Shown here: positions 1 through 6,715 of the stretch, in pieces
How the letters are laid out: the number at the start of each line of letters is the position of its first letter
How positions within the stretch are numbered: position 1 is the stretch's first letter
Source of the DNA: an uncultured Lachnospiraceae bacterium
Lineage (GTDB): Bacteria; Bacillota; Clostridia; Lachnospirales; Lachnospiraceae
Direction: 5' to 3'
Assembly: GCA_947651335.1 (NCBI GenBank)
Contig: CANSYV010000021.1
Location: 1 to 10,660, forward strand
DNA length: 10,660 nt
Translations under genes and position numbers: made by a program
The notes under the pieces: model-generated
What the model was told of the DNA's origin: nothing
Databases searched by the model: none
The model's input: only the letters and a program-made list of their open reading frames with translations

Positions 1-162
1 AGGTGTAACCCATGTATTACTATTCAACCGTAAACGATATCATACTCACACACAGTGCAGTTATCGAAAAAGATTAGGAACTATCCATAAATAACTTTTA
101 AATAGTGCGCGGGATTTTTCTTCTGCTCCAATAAAAAGGTTCAGACCTCCTCACGCACATTA
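1..162. other. AT-richer non-coding left flank
   Basis: No convincing gene is seen. The stretch has visibly more A and T than the coding region. It contains a 12-base motif (78-89) shared with the gap before nfnA, and a GATATC palindrome at 37-42. On the minus strand TATGAT (bases 45-40) resembles a -10 box but lacks a good -35. It may hold the promoter of a gene left of the window or the end of a converging one; neither can be decided here. Confidence 0.5.
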
Positions 163-211
163 GGAGCTGCCGCAAAATAACTTGTATATTTTGCGGCAGC
201 TCCCTATTTTT
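163..211. terminator. Perfect 17-bp hairpin after nfnB, probable (bidirectional?) terminator
   Basis: Bases 163-179 and 187-203 are exact reverse complements with a 7-base loop; the outer part is GC-rich (GGAGCTGCCGC). It begins 7 bases past the nfnB stop codon, where an operon terminator would sit. However, the T-rich tail (205-211, TATTTTT) is on the plus-strand side. Read leftward from nfnB the stem is followed by TAATGTGCG, and the first T5 run comes about 25 bases later (137-133), after a weak GGT/ACC stem. It may therefore terminate rightward transcripts entering from the left efficiently while giving the nfnB message a stable 3' end. Confidence 0.72.
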
Positions 212-1629
212 CATCCTCTCAAATACTCATCAATGGCCCGGGCAGCCGTCTTCCCGGCTCCCATGGCTGATATCACCGTAGCCGCTCCGGTCACCGCATC
301 GCCTCCGGCATACACCCCTTTCCTTGTTGTGGCGCCAGTGGACTCCTCCACGATAAACCCGCCCCGGCGGTTTACTTCCAGCCCTTCTGTGGTGGATTTA
401 ATCAGCGGATTGGGGGACGTTCCGATGGAAATTACCACCGTGTCCACTTCCAGCAGGAACTCACTGCCCGGTATGGGCACGGGCCTGCGCCGTCCGCTTT
501 CATCTGGCTCTCCCAGCTTCATCTGAATACATTTCATACCGGTTACGAATCCATTTCTGGGGTCCTTTTTATCCTCTGGATTTTCATAACCCAGAATTTC
601 AATGGGATTGCACAGCAGACGAAATTCAATGCCCTCCTCCATGGCGTGTTCCACTTCCTCTTTTCTGGCCGGAAGTTCTTCCATGGAACGGCGGTATACA
701 ATATATACTTTATCCGCTCCCAGCCTGAGGGCTGTCCTGGCCGCGTCCATGGCCACATTCCCTCCTCCTGTGACGGCCACCCTGCCGCCTTTCATAATGG
801 GCGTATCGGGCCGGTCTTTGTAGGCTTTCATCAGATTGGAACGGGTGAGGAACTCATTGGCGGAGTACACCCCTTTGTAAGCTTCTCCAGGAATTCCCAT
901 AAAGTTGGGCAGTCCGGCCCCGGAGCCGATAAATACCGCATGGTACCCCTGCTCAAATAGTTCATCTACAGTGAGGGTTTTGCCTATAATCATATTGGTT
1001 TTTATGTCCACACCCAGTTCTTTCAGATTGTTCACCTCTTTCTGGACTATGGACTTGGGAAGACGAAATTCCGGGATTCCGTACACCAGCACACCTCCGG
1101 CGGTATGCAGTGCCTCGAACACAGTGACCTGATACCCTTTTCTCGCCAAATCCCCGGCACAGGTGAGTCCGGATGGACCGGAGCCCACCACAGCCACACG
1201 CCTGCCATTGGATGCAGGCCGGACAGGTTTCTCTGTATTGTGCTGGTTGTGCCAGTCTGCCGCAAAACGCTCCAGGCGTCCGATGCCCACCGGGTCTCCC
1301 TTTTTCCCTCTGACGCATTCACACTCGCACTGGGATTCCTGGGGACATACCCGCCCGCACACAGCGGGAAGTGAGGAGGATTGGCTGATTACCTGGTAAG
1401 CCCCCTCAAAGTCGGATTCTTTGATTTTCCCGATAAATTCCGGAATGGGAATATTCACCGGGCATCCTTTGACACAGGGGCTGTCTTTACAGTTCAGGCA
1501 CCGGCGTGCCTCATCCACTGCCGTTTCTTTTGTATACCCCAGGGCCACTTCGCTGAAATTTCCGGCCCGCACCTGAGGCTCCTGGACAGGCATGGGATTC
1601 TTCACCTTGCTCTTATTGATACCAGACAT
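211..1629 (-). CDS. gltA: NfnB / GltA-type NADPH-binding iron-sulfur flavoprotein (annotated as homotetrameric NADPH glutamate synthase)
   Basis: A 472-residue GltD-like flavoprotein, the usual length for this family. The N-terminal Fe-S domain carries Cys 44, 47, 52, 56 and 91, 95, 101, 105 (plus Cys103), enough for two [4Fe-4S] clusters. An FAD Rossmann motif VVGSGPSG follows at 147-154, an NADPH motif VTGGGNVAMD at 286-295 with the phosphate-contacting YRRS at 312-315, and the closing FAD loop AGGDAVTGAATVISAMGAGK at 441-460. Databases often name it gltA. Directly paired with NfnA, it is better read as NfnB, the NADPH- and ferredoxin-side subunit of the electron-bifurcating transhydrogenase. 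Genuine glutamate synthase needs a large amidotransferase subunit, which is absent here. The ATG at 1629 follows the nfnA TAA with no spacer, and AGGAGG at 1638-1643 lies inside nfnA, so translation is coupled. It is the last gene before the hairpin at 163-203 and a paralogue of the central part of YgfK. Confidence 0.92.
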   Translation of the reverse strand: MSGINKSKVKNPMPVQEPQVRAGNFSEVALGYTKETAVDEARRCLNCKDSPCVKGCPVNIPIPEFIGKIKESDFEGAYQVISQSSSLPAVCGRVCPQESQCECECVRGKKGDPVGIGRLERFAADWHNQHNTEKPVRPASNGRRVAVVGSGPSGLTCAGDLARKGYQVTVFEALHTAGGVLVYGIPEFRLPKSIVQKEVNNLKELGVDIKTNMIIGKTLTVDELFEQGYHAVFIGSGAGLPNFMGIPGEAYKGVYSANEFLTRSNLMKAYKDRPDTPIMKGGRVAVTGGGNVAMDAARTALRLGADKVYIVYRRSMEELPARKEEVEHAMEEGIEFRLLCNPIEILGYENPEDKKDPRNGFVTGMKCIQMKLGEPDESGRRRPVPIPGSEFLLEVDTVVISIGTSPNPLIKSTTEGLEVNRRGGFIVEESTGATTRKGVYAGGDAVTGAATVISAMGAGKTAARAIDEYLRG

Positions 1630-2484
1630 TTAACGGGCCTCCTTTCTGTAGAGATTACAGGTTTCTTCATATGCATGTCTTTCAAATTCCCGGTACATGC
1701 TGCCCCTGGAAACTGCCTCTTCAAAGTCAACTTCATATCCATTGAAATCCGGCCCGTCTACACAGGCGAATTTGGTAACTTTTTTCCCATCCTGGTTCAG
1801 GGTCAGGCGGCATCCTCCACACATGCCCGTCCCGTCAATCATAATGGGGTTCATGGAAACCACACAGGGGATTTTCGTGGGCCGGACAGCCTCCACCACA
1901 AACTTCATCATAATCAGAGGGCCTATGGTGATCACCTGGTCGAAAGCCTCCCCATTGGCAAACATTTCTTCCAGGGGAATGCACACATTCCCCTGCCTTC
2001 CATAAGAACCATCGTCAGTCATCACCACCAGATGATCAGAGGCCGCCCGGAACTCATCTTCCAAAATCAACAGTTCTTTAGAACGGAATCCGATAATAGA
2101 TGTGACTTCACACCCCATTGCGTGCAGCTTCTGAGTGATGGGCAGTGCAATGGCACAGCCGACACCGCCGCCAACGATACAGACCTTCTTCAGCCCCTCC
2201 ACATGGGTGGCTGTTCCCAATGGCCCGGCAAAGTCCTGGATATATTCTCCTTCTTCCCTGTGGTTCAGCTTCTGCGTTGTGGCGCCCACAATCTGGAAAA
2301 TAATCTTCACCGTCCCTTTTTCCCTGTCGTATCCTGCAATGGTGAGCGGAATCCGTTCGCCATCTTCGTCTACACGCAGGATAATAAACTGCCCCGGCTC
2401 TGCCTTCGCAGCCACAAAGGGAGCCTCAATATCCATCATGGTAACCGACGGATTCAGACAGACCTTTTTTACAACTTTGTACAT
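1630..2484 (-). CDS. nfnA: NfnA: FAD/NAD and [2Fe-2S] subunit of NADH-dependent reduced ferredoxin:NADP+ oxidoreductase
   Basis: A 284-residue ferredoxin-NADP reductase-fold protein, often annotated as sulfide/dihydroorotate-dehydrogenase-like FAD/NAD-binding protein. Seen in order: FAD-binding barrel with RIPLTIA (44-50) and GPLG (87-90); NAD-binding loop GGGVGC (105-110); and the [2Fe-2S] region with Cys222, 225 and 241. Only three cysteines are available there; in characterised NfnA/SudB proteins an aspartate is the fourth ligand, and Asp217 in IDGTGMC is in place for this. Family knowledge: NfnA holds the bifurcating or NADH-side FAD partner of NfnB and links NADH, NADPH and ferredoxin. 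The ATG at 2484 is chosen because AGGAGGAGAGG ends 10 bases upstream and the protein then starts MYKVVKK as usual; the frame extends to a GTG at 2541 with no ribosome site and an unrelated basic extension. Its stop codon directly abuts the nfnB start. Confidence 0.9.
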   Translation of the reverse strand: MYKVVKKVCLNPSVTMMDIEAPFVAAKAEPGQFIILRVDEDGERIPLTIAGYDREKGTVKIIFQIVGATTQKLNHREEGEYIQDFAGPLGTATHVEGLKKVCIVGGGVGCAIALPITQKLHAMGCEVTSIIGFRSKELLILEDEFRAASDHLVVMTDDGSYGRQGNVCIPLEEMFANGEAFDQVITIGPLIMMKFVVEAVRPTKIPCVVSMNPIMIDGTGMCGGCRLTLNQDGKKVTKFACVDGPDFNGYEVDFEEAVSRGSMYREFERHAYEETCNLYRKEAR

Positions 2485-2505
2485 AATTTCTTTTCCTCTC
2501 CTCCT
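2485..2505 (-). promoter_or_regulatory. Ribosome binding site fixing the nfnA start at 2484
   Basis: AGGAGGAGAGG (2505-2495) with a 10-base spacer to ATG 2484. The upstream in-frame GTG (2541) has no such site, so the shorter 284-residue protein is chosen. Confidence 0.75.
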
Positions 2506-2641
2506 GAAGCGTGTCTTAAAATTAATCCCCACCATCTGCACGCCCCGCCTGGCGCAATATTTGCACCAATTTCATTCAACATAGCCCTCTATGCCCCTCA
2601 TTTAGCGCAAATCTCCCGTATACTTTGAACTATCCATACTT
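2485..2641 (-). promoter_or_regulatory. 157-base gap before nfnA: possible leader with alternative stems
   Basis: This is the only long gap inside the gene row. On the minus strand it reads, in order: a tandem AAAGTAT direct repeat with 16-base period (2642-2636 and 2626-2620); an ATTTGCGC arm (2612-2605); a CATAG/CTATG hairpin (2593-2580); a GTGCAAAT arm (2566-2559) that can pair with the first arm or, as GGTGCAA, with TTGCGCC just after it (2557-2551); a GGGGCGTG/CACGCTTC stem allowing G-U pairs; and then the nfnA ribosome site. No good -35/-10 pair and no match to a riboswitch class I know. An independent promoter or attenuator for nfnAB is plausible but unproven. Confidence 0.35.
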
Positions 2642-3118
2642 TCAGAAAATCCCCCGCAAATCCCCAATCACATGGCGGGGACATTTCACGGCGCACATTC
2701 CGCAGCTGAGACAAAGCCTCTCGTCAATCACCGCACAGTTATGAACCACTTTCACCGCCTCTGCCGTACAGGTTTTCTCACAGATGCCGCATCCGATGCA
2801 GCTCACCCGGCAGACTTCTTTTGCGGCTTTTCCTTTGTCCTGATTGGAGCATCTTACCACAATATAATTGGCGCATTCGTGGATATGAATCACTTCCTGG
2901 GGGCAGGCTTTTACACATGCTCCGCAGGCAGTACACAGTTCTTCATCTACCTGCGCCGTCTGATTCTCATTCCATACAATAGCACCGGACTCACAGACTG
3001 CCATACAGTTTCCGCATCCCACACATCCATATTTACACTGGAATCCGGCGCTTGCGGGGCACTCTCCATTACAGGAAACCACTGCCGCCCGGTAAGGAAA
3101 TGTTTTCTGACCAGCCAT
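2642..3118 (-). CDS. RnfB-like polyferredoxin with four [4Fe-4S] motifs
   Basis: A 158-residue soluble iron-sulfur protein without signal peptide or membrane segment. Four complete CxxCxxCxxxC motifs lie at Cys 32/35/38/42, 62/65/68/72, 107/110/113/117 and 136/139/142/146. Seven more cysteines (16, 20, 28, 82, 90, 103, 128) make 23 in total, one residue in seven. The layout, including CNGEC, CKYGCVGCGNC, a VVRCSNQDKGK segment between the two ferredoxin pairs and CRVSCIGC, closely recalls the C-terminal ferredoxin part of clostridial RnfB. The RnfB membrane anchor and the rest of the Rnf complex are absent. The ATG at 3118 lies 2 bases after the xdh stop, with AGGAGGGG inside the xdh end, so translation is likely coupled to xdh. 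An in-frame upstream extension overlaps xdh and lacks family resemblance. Inference: the dedicated electron acceptor of Xdh, passing electrons to YgfK, NfnAB or a general ferredoxin pool. Confidence 0.9.
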   Translation of the reverse strand: MAGQKTFPYRAAVVSCNGECPASAGFQCKYGCVGCGNCMAVCESGAIVWNENQTAQVDEELCTACGACVKACPQEVIHIHECANYIVVRCSNQDKGKAAKEVCRVSCIGCGICEKTCTAEAVKVVHNCAVIDERLCLSCGMCAVKCPRHVIGDLRGIF

Positions 3119-3131
3119 GTTTACCCCTCCT
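3119..3131 (-). promoter_or_regulatory. Ribosome binding site of the polyferredoxin, inside the xdh 3' end
   Basis: AGGAGGGG (3131-3124) overlaps the last xdh codons and touches the xdh TAA (3123-3121), leaving 5 bases to the ferredoxin ATG. The very strong site and the 2-base gap point to coupled, abundant translation of the electron carrier. Confidence 0.75.
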
Positions 3132-5724
3132 TTTCCTGAGTTTTGTGGGAAACCGCATAGGGCGTGCCGGTGACCGGCAGACTGTACCTGCGCTCCCCGT
3201 CCAGACGGTAGTACGCGTCCGCAATAGCCGGAGCTGTGGGAATTGACGTAATCTCGCCGATGCCGATGGCGCCGCATGCCACGTTAAGTCCTGGCTTGTC
3301 GATGACAACTGCCTGGATTTCCGGTATCTCATGGGCACGGATGAGCCCCAGCGCCCCATATTTTTCCACAGGTTTACAGTTTTTATCTATGGGATATTTT
3401 TCTCTCAGGGCAAATCCCATGGACATGACTACGCCGCCCTCTATCTGCCCTTCGCAGGACAGAGGATTGACTGCTTTTCCCACGTCATGGGCAGCGGTGA
3501 TTTTCTCTATTTTTCCGGTTTGGGCATCCAGGATGCACATCTGCGTGGCATATCCATAGGCCACATGGGAAACCGGATTGGGCACGTCTGCACCCAGGGG
3601 GTCTGTCTTTGCCAGATATTCCCCGTAAAATTCCTGTCCAGCCAGATCTGCCAGGGTCTTCCCGCCAGCCCGGGCTTCCATCAGTTTCTTACATGCACGA
3701 ATACACGCCTCCCCGGTGACCAGGGTCTGCCGGGAGCCTGAGGTGGTTCCCGAATCAGGCGCAATCCACGTATTGCTGCGCTCGTAGACAATCTCCTCCC
3801 GCTTCAGGTCTGTGTTGGACACGATCATCTGCACCAGCACGGTTCCCAGTCCCTGGCCGATACAGGAGGCTCCGGTAAAGATATGAACCTTTCCATCGTC
3901 TTCCACCACCAGCTTCACCCGTCCCCAGTCGGGAATACCCACTCCTACGCCGGCATTTTTCATGGCGCAGGCAATGCCCACTGGCTTTCCTTGGGCCCAG
4001 GCACTGTTATATTCCTCTTTTACCGCCTCCAGGGTCTCCACCAGTCCGGTGGATTCATCCACAATCTGTCCGTTGGGCAGCACCCCTCCCGGACGGATGG
4101 CATTGCGGTAACGGATTTCCCAGGGTGTCATGCCGATTTTGTCCGCCATCATGTTCAGAAGCGTCTCTGTGGCAAAACAGGTCTGGGTCACACCGAAGCC
4201 CCGAAACGCCCCTGCAGGGGGATTGTTGGTATAATAGGCCGTTCCCTCGATCTCAAAGTTTTCATAGGCATAGGGTCCGGCGGCGTGGGTGCAGGCCCGC
4301 TCCAGCACCGGTCCCCCCAGGGAGGCGAATGCCCCTGTGTCTGCAGTGACTTTTGCCTGTACTCCCAGAATTTTCCCATTTTCATCACATCCCATGGTGA
4401 AATCCATCACAAAGGGATGGCGTTTGGGATGGATTAACAGGGACTCTGCCCTGGTGAGCCTCACCTTCACCGGACGTCCGGTACAATAAGTAATCAGCGC
4501 CGCATGGTGCTGGACCGTCATGTCTTCTTTCCCGCCAAAACCGCCGCCTACCAGGGCATTCTGCACCTTTACTTTGTCTGTGCCCAGCATCAGGCTGCAT
4601 TCCCGGTATGTACAGTAGGCATCCTGGTCTGTGGAAATTACCATCACGTCCCCGTCTTCGTCCTTATAAGCCACTGCGCACTCCGGTTCCAGAAACGCGT
4701 GTTCCGTCCAGGGTGTTTCAAAGTGCCCGCTGACCACATGGGGCGCTTTCTCAATGGCTTCCTGGGCATTTCCCCGGCTGATTTTCTTATGCGCCAGCAC
4801 ATTGGACTCTTCTTCGTCAAAAACACAAGGCGCGTCAGGTGCCGACGCTTCCTCCGTACTATGTACCGCCGGCAGCACCTCATATTCCACTTTTATCAGT
4901 TTCTTCGCCTTCTCCACCGTCTCCATGTCCTCTGCCGCCACCAGGGCGACGGCATCTCCCAGATAGTGGGTCAGCCCCCCTGTGGGAATCAGCGTATACT
5001 GGTCATGTTTCAGGTGCCCGATCTTATTTTCCCCCGGAATGTCCTCTGCCGTGAGTACAGCCGCCACCCCTGGCAGTCTCTCCGCTTCTGATGTGTCTAT
5101 GGACAGCACCCTGGCCCTGGGATATCTGCTTCTGAGGGCCGAGCCGTAACACATTCCTTCCATATAAAAGTCATCTGGATATTTTCCAAATCCACGTACT
5201 TTCTCCTCCACATCCAGTCTGTGGACAGGAGAACCTATTTTCCAATCATCTGCCCCCGGCCGGGGAATTACCCCTGTCCGAAGGATTTTCGCCGATAATT
5301 TTACTGCTTTGATAATCTTCACATATCCTGTGCAGCGGCAGTAATTATTCCTCAGCGCGTATTTTATCTCTTCTTCCGCAGGGTCCGGATTCACATCCAG
5401 CAGCGCTTTGGTGCACATCACCATCCCCGGAATACAGAAACCGCACTGGACTGCCCCCGCTTCCCCGTAGGCATATGTAAAAACTTCCGCCTCCCATTCA
5501 CTCAAGCCCTCCACCGTCAGAATATTTCTTCCCTCCAGCTTGTCTGTGGATGGAACACATGCTTTGCAGGTCTGTCCGTCAATGATAACGGTACAGGCGC
5601 CGCACGCTCCCTGGCTGCACCCGTCTTTCACTGAGGTCAGATGCAGTTCGTCTCTTAGGAAACGGAGCAGAGACTGCTTTTTATCCGTGGAAACCTCTTT
5701 TCCATTTACTGTAAATGTATACAT
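3121..5724 (-). CDS. xdh: Selenium-dependent xanthine dehydrogenase (fused [2Fe-2S] and molybdopterin domains)
   Basis: An 867-residue xanthine-oxidase-family molybdenum hydroxylase, about the size of the selenium-dependent XDH family. Residues 1-80 form a plant-type [2Fe-2S] domain (Cys36, 41, 44, 56). Residues 90-145 form the second, all-helical [2Fe-2S] domain (Cys94, 97 and CRC at 129-131). A short linker leads to the hammerhead and two molybdopterin-binding domains (about 165-867), with GGGFGGKE (393-400), AFRGFG (506-511), IGQG (622-625) and the catalytic-glutamate motif GIGE with Glu824. It hydroxylates a purine carbon using water. No FAD domain is present, and no separate FAD subunit lies in the window, so the acceptor is probably ferredoxin or a subunit encoded elsewhere. 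There is no in-frame UGA; in this family selenium is a labile cofactor ligand, not selenocysteine. The ATG at 5724 follows AGGTGAG with a 9-base spacer. The E. coli counterpart is XdhD. Whether the preferred substrate is xanthine, hypoxanthine or another azaheterocycle cannot be told from sequence. Confidence 0.94.
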   Translation of the reverse strand: MYTFTVNGKEVSTDKKQSLLRFLRDELHLTSVKDGCSQGACGACTVIIDGQTCKACVPSTDKLEGRNILTVEGLSEWEAEVFTYAYGEAGAVQCGFCIPGMVMCTKALLDVNPDPAEEEIKYALRNNYCRCTGYVKIIKAVKLSAKILRTGVIPRPGADDWKIGSPVHRLDVEEKVRGFGKYPDDFYMEGMCYGSALRSRYPRARVLSIDTSEAERLPGVAAVLTAEDIPGENKIGHLKHDQYTLIPTGGLTHYLGDAVALVAAEDMETVEKAKKLIKVEYEVLPAVHSTEEASAPDAPCVFDEEESNVLAHKKISRGNAQEAIEKAPHVVSGHFETPWTEHAFLEPECAVAYKDEDGDVMVISTDQDAYCTYRECSLMLGTDKVKVQNALVGGGFGGKEDMTVQHHAALITYCTGRPVKVRLTRAESLLIHPKRHPFVMDFTMGCDENGKILGVQAKVTADTGAFASLGGPVLERACTHAAGPYAYENFEIEGTAYYTNNPPAGAFRGFGVTQTCFATETLLNMMADKIGMTPWEIRYRNAIRPGGVLPNGQIVDESTGLVETLEAVKEEYNSAWAQGKPVGIACAMKNAGVGVGIPDWGRVKLVVEDDGKVHIFTGASCIGQGLGTVLVQMIVSNTDLKREEIVYERSNTWIAPDSGTTSGSRQTLVTGEACIRACKKLMEARAGGKTLADLAGQEFYGEYLAKTDPLGADVPNPVSHVAYGYATQMCILDAQTGKIEKITAAHDVGKAVNPLSCEGQIEGGVVMSMGFALREKYPIDKNCKPVEKYGALGLIRAHEIPEIQAVVIDKPGLNVACGAIGIGEITSIPTAPAIADAYYRLDGERRYSLPVTGTPYAVSHKTQEKEG

Positions 5725-5747
5725 CTTAAAACTCTCACCTGCTTTCC

Positions 5748-6638
5748 TTACGTCAACTGCGCGCTATAATTTACAGGGCCCCTCAGATATCTTCCGGAAA
5801 CCTTTGTCTGTATAAGGGCGGCACTGCGGGCCCCGCCAGACAGACCGGATACCGGGGATGCATACATGTTCTCTGCCGCTTTCATCACTCCCTGTCCGAT
5901 ACACCTGGCCTTATCTGATATGGTATAACAGAGCACCTGGTCTTTTCTGGCGTCTACATCGCCGATTTTCAGCCCTTTTTCCACCATAACGCCTGCCTGG
6001 AGCATCCCTCTTACAATCCCGGACATCCGGGCATACACCGGCACGCCTCCTGTGTACGCTATCAGCTGTCCCTTTTCCACAATATCTCCGATTGCGGCTA
6101 CAGGCTCCATTACCCCAGAACCTTTTGCTTTCAGCAGCCGCTCAGTGGTATATCCCCCCACTTCACCGGGAATCCCTGTATTGGGGGCAGCACTTCCCCG
6201 GGAAATCACTTTTCCCAGAGACGGCCCCCTCTGTGTCTCAATCACATAATGGCAGTCCCTCCCCGCCAAAAATCCCGGTCCAATGCACACCACCATGGGC
6301 GCATCTGTCATACGGGTTCCCAGATTCTTCTTAGCCATAATGCAGTCTACCAGCAGATCCGGCTGATACTCTCCGCGAATCTTTGCCTTTTCATCCACAA
6401 TCACCGCAATCTTCCCCGCCCCCATCACCTGATACGCTTGTGTCAGGCTGTGAACCAGGATGCCTCTGGCCTTCTCCACCTGCGCCTCTCCTTCATAGAC
6501 AGCCCGTGAAAAGGATACTGCCCGCCTGACTGCAAGAGGCGTCTCTATCTCCGTCATAAGAACATGATGTCCGGCCAGCCACAGCTCATATGCAGCTCCC
6601 GTAGCCAGATCACCGGCTCCTTTTATCAATACTTTCAA
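5748..6638 (-). CDS. yqeB: YqeB (EF2563 family), selenium-dependent molybdenum hydroxylase maturation protein
   Basis: A 296-residue protein beginning MKVLIKGAGDLATG, a Rossmann-like nucleotide-binding loop at residues 7-14, then the family's conserved core: GPGFLAG (120-126), CHYVIETQRGP (129-139) and NTGIPGEVGGY (153-163). The C-terminal half (SGVMEPVAAIGDIVEKGQLIAY) looks like a small barrel. Family knowledge: YqeB, related to XdhC, co-occurs with YqeC, MocA/YgfJ and SelD in genomes with selenium-dependent, non-selenocysteine molybdenum hydroxylases, and is thought to help mature or insert the labile-selenium molybdenum cofactor. Its position 23 bases before xdh fits service to that enzyme. 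The start codon is TTG: no ATG or GTG fits, GGAGGTG lies 6 bases upstream, and the protein N-terminus is the family's usual one. The rare start may keep expression below that of its neighbours. Family identity is strong; its exact biochemical step is not settled. Confidence 0.93.
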   Translation of the reverse strand: MKVLIKGAGDLATGAAYELWLAGHHVLMTEIETPLAVRRAVSFSRAVYEGEAQVEKARGILVHSLTQAYQVMGAGKIAVIVDEKAKIRGEYQPDLLVDCIMAKKNLGTRMTDAPMVVCIGPGFLAGRDCHYVIETQRGPSLGKVISRGSAAPNTGIPGEVGGYTTERLLKAKGSGVMEPVAAIGDIVEKGQLIAYTGGVPVYARMSGIVRGMLQAGVMVEKGLKIGDVDARKDQVLCYTISDKARCIGQGVMKAAENMYASPVSGLSGGARSAALIQTKVSGRYLRGPVNYSAQLT

Positions 6639-6651
6639 ATGTTACACCTCC
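6639..6651 (-). promoter_or_regulatory. Ribosome binding site fixing the TTG start of yqeB
   Basis: GGAGGTG (6651-6645) lies 6 bases before TTG at 6638. The in-frame TTG is the only initiator codon at the right distance, and translation from it gives the conserved MKVLIKGAGD N-terminus. Confidence 0.8.
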
Positions 6652-6715
6652 CCGTCTGCCAAAATCTCCCCGCAAATCATCATATCCGTGAGCCAAACGA
6701 TCTGCAGGCAGATTC
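6639..6715 (-). other. 77-base spacer between hydA and yqeB with a small hairpin
   Basis: On the minus strand ATCTG-CCTG-CAGAT (6713-6700) forms a short perfect stem soon after the hydA stop. Its TCTGCC half can alternatively pair with GGCAGA (6661-6656), just ahead of the yqeB ribosome site. No T-run follows, so it is not an intrinsic terminator; a processing site or nothing at all is possible. Confidence 0.3.

Noticed and set aside
12..77. A 21-codon plus-strand frame with an AGGTG 6 bases before its ATG
   Set aside because: The peptide has no recognisable signal or motif, and a short frame with a five-base site match is expected by chance. The plus-facing T-run at 205-211 makes it worth remembering but does not prove it.
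2..94. Plus-strand frame open from the left edge to a TAA at 92-94, possibly the tail of a converging gene
   Set aside because: Thirty codons are too few to judge, composition is AT-rich and no family resemblance is seen.
2539..2541. GTG at 2541 as the start of nfnA
   Set aside because: No ribosome site precedes it and it would add a basic 19-residue extension foreign to the family; ATG 2484 has a strong site.
1381..2628. A 415-codon open frame on the plus strand opposite nfnA and nfnB
   Set aside because: Long only because of biased codon use in the minus-strand genes. The protein has no recognisable family and both genes on the other strand carry full sets of conserved motifs.
3121..5724. 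Selenocysteine in the selenium-dependent xanthine dehydrogenase
   Set aside because: The frame has no internal UGA; this family uses selenium in the molybdenum cofactor, not as an amino acid.
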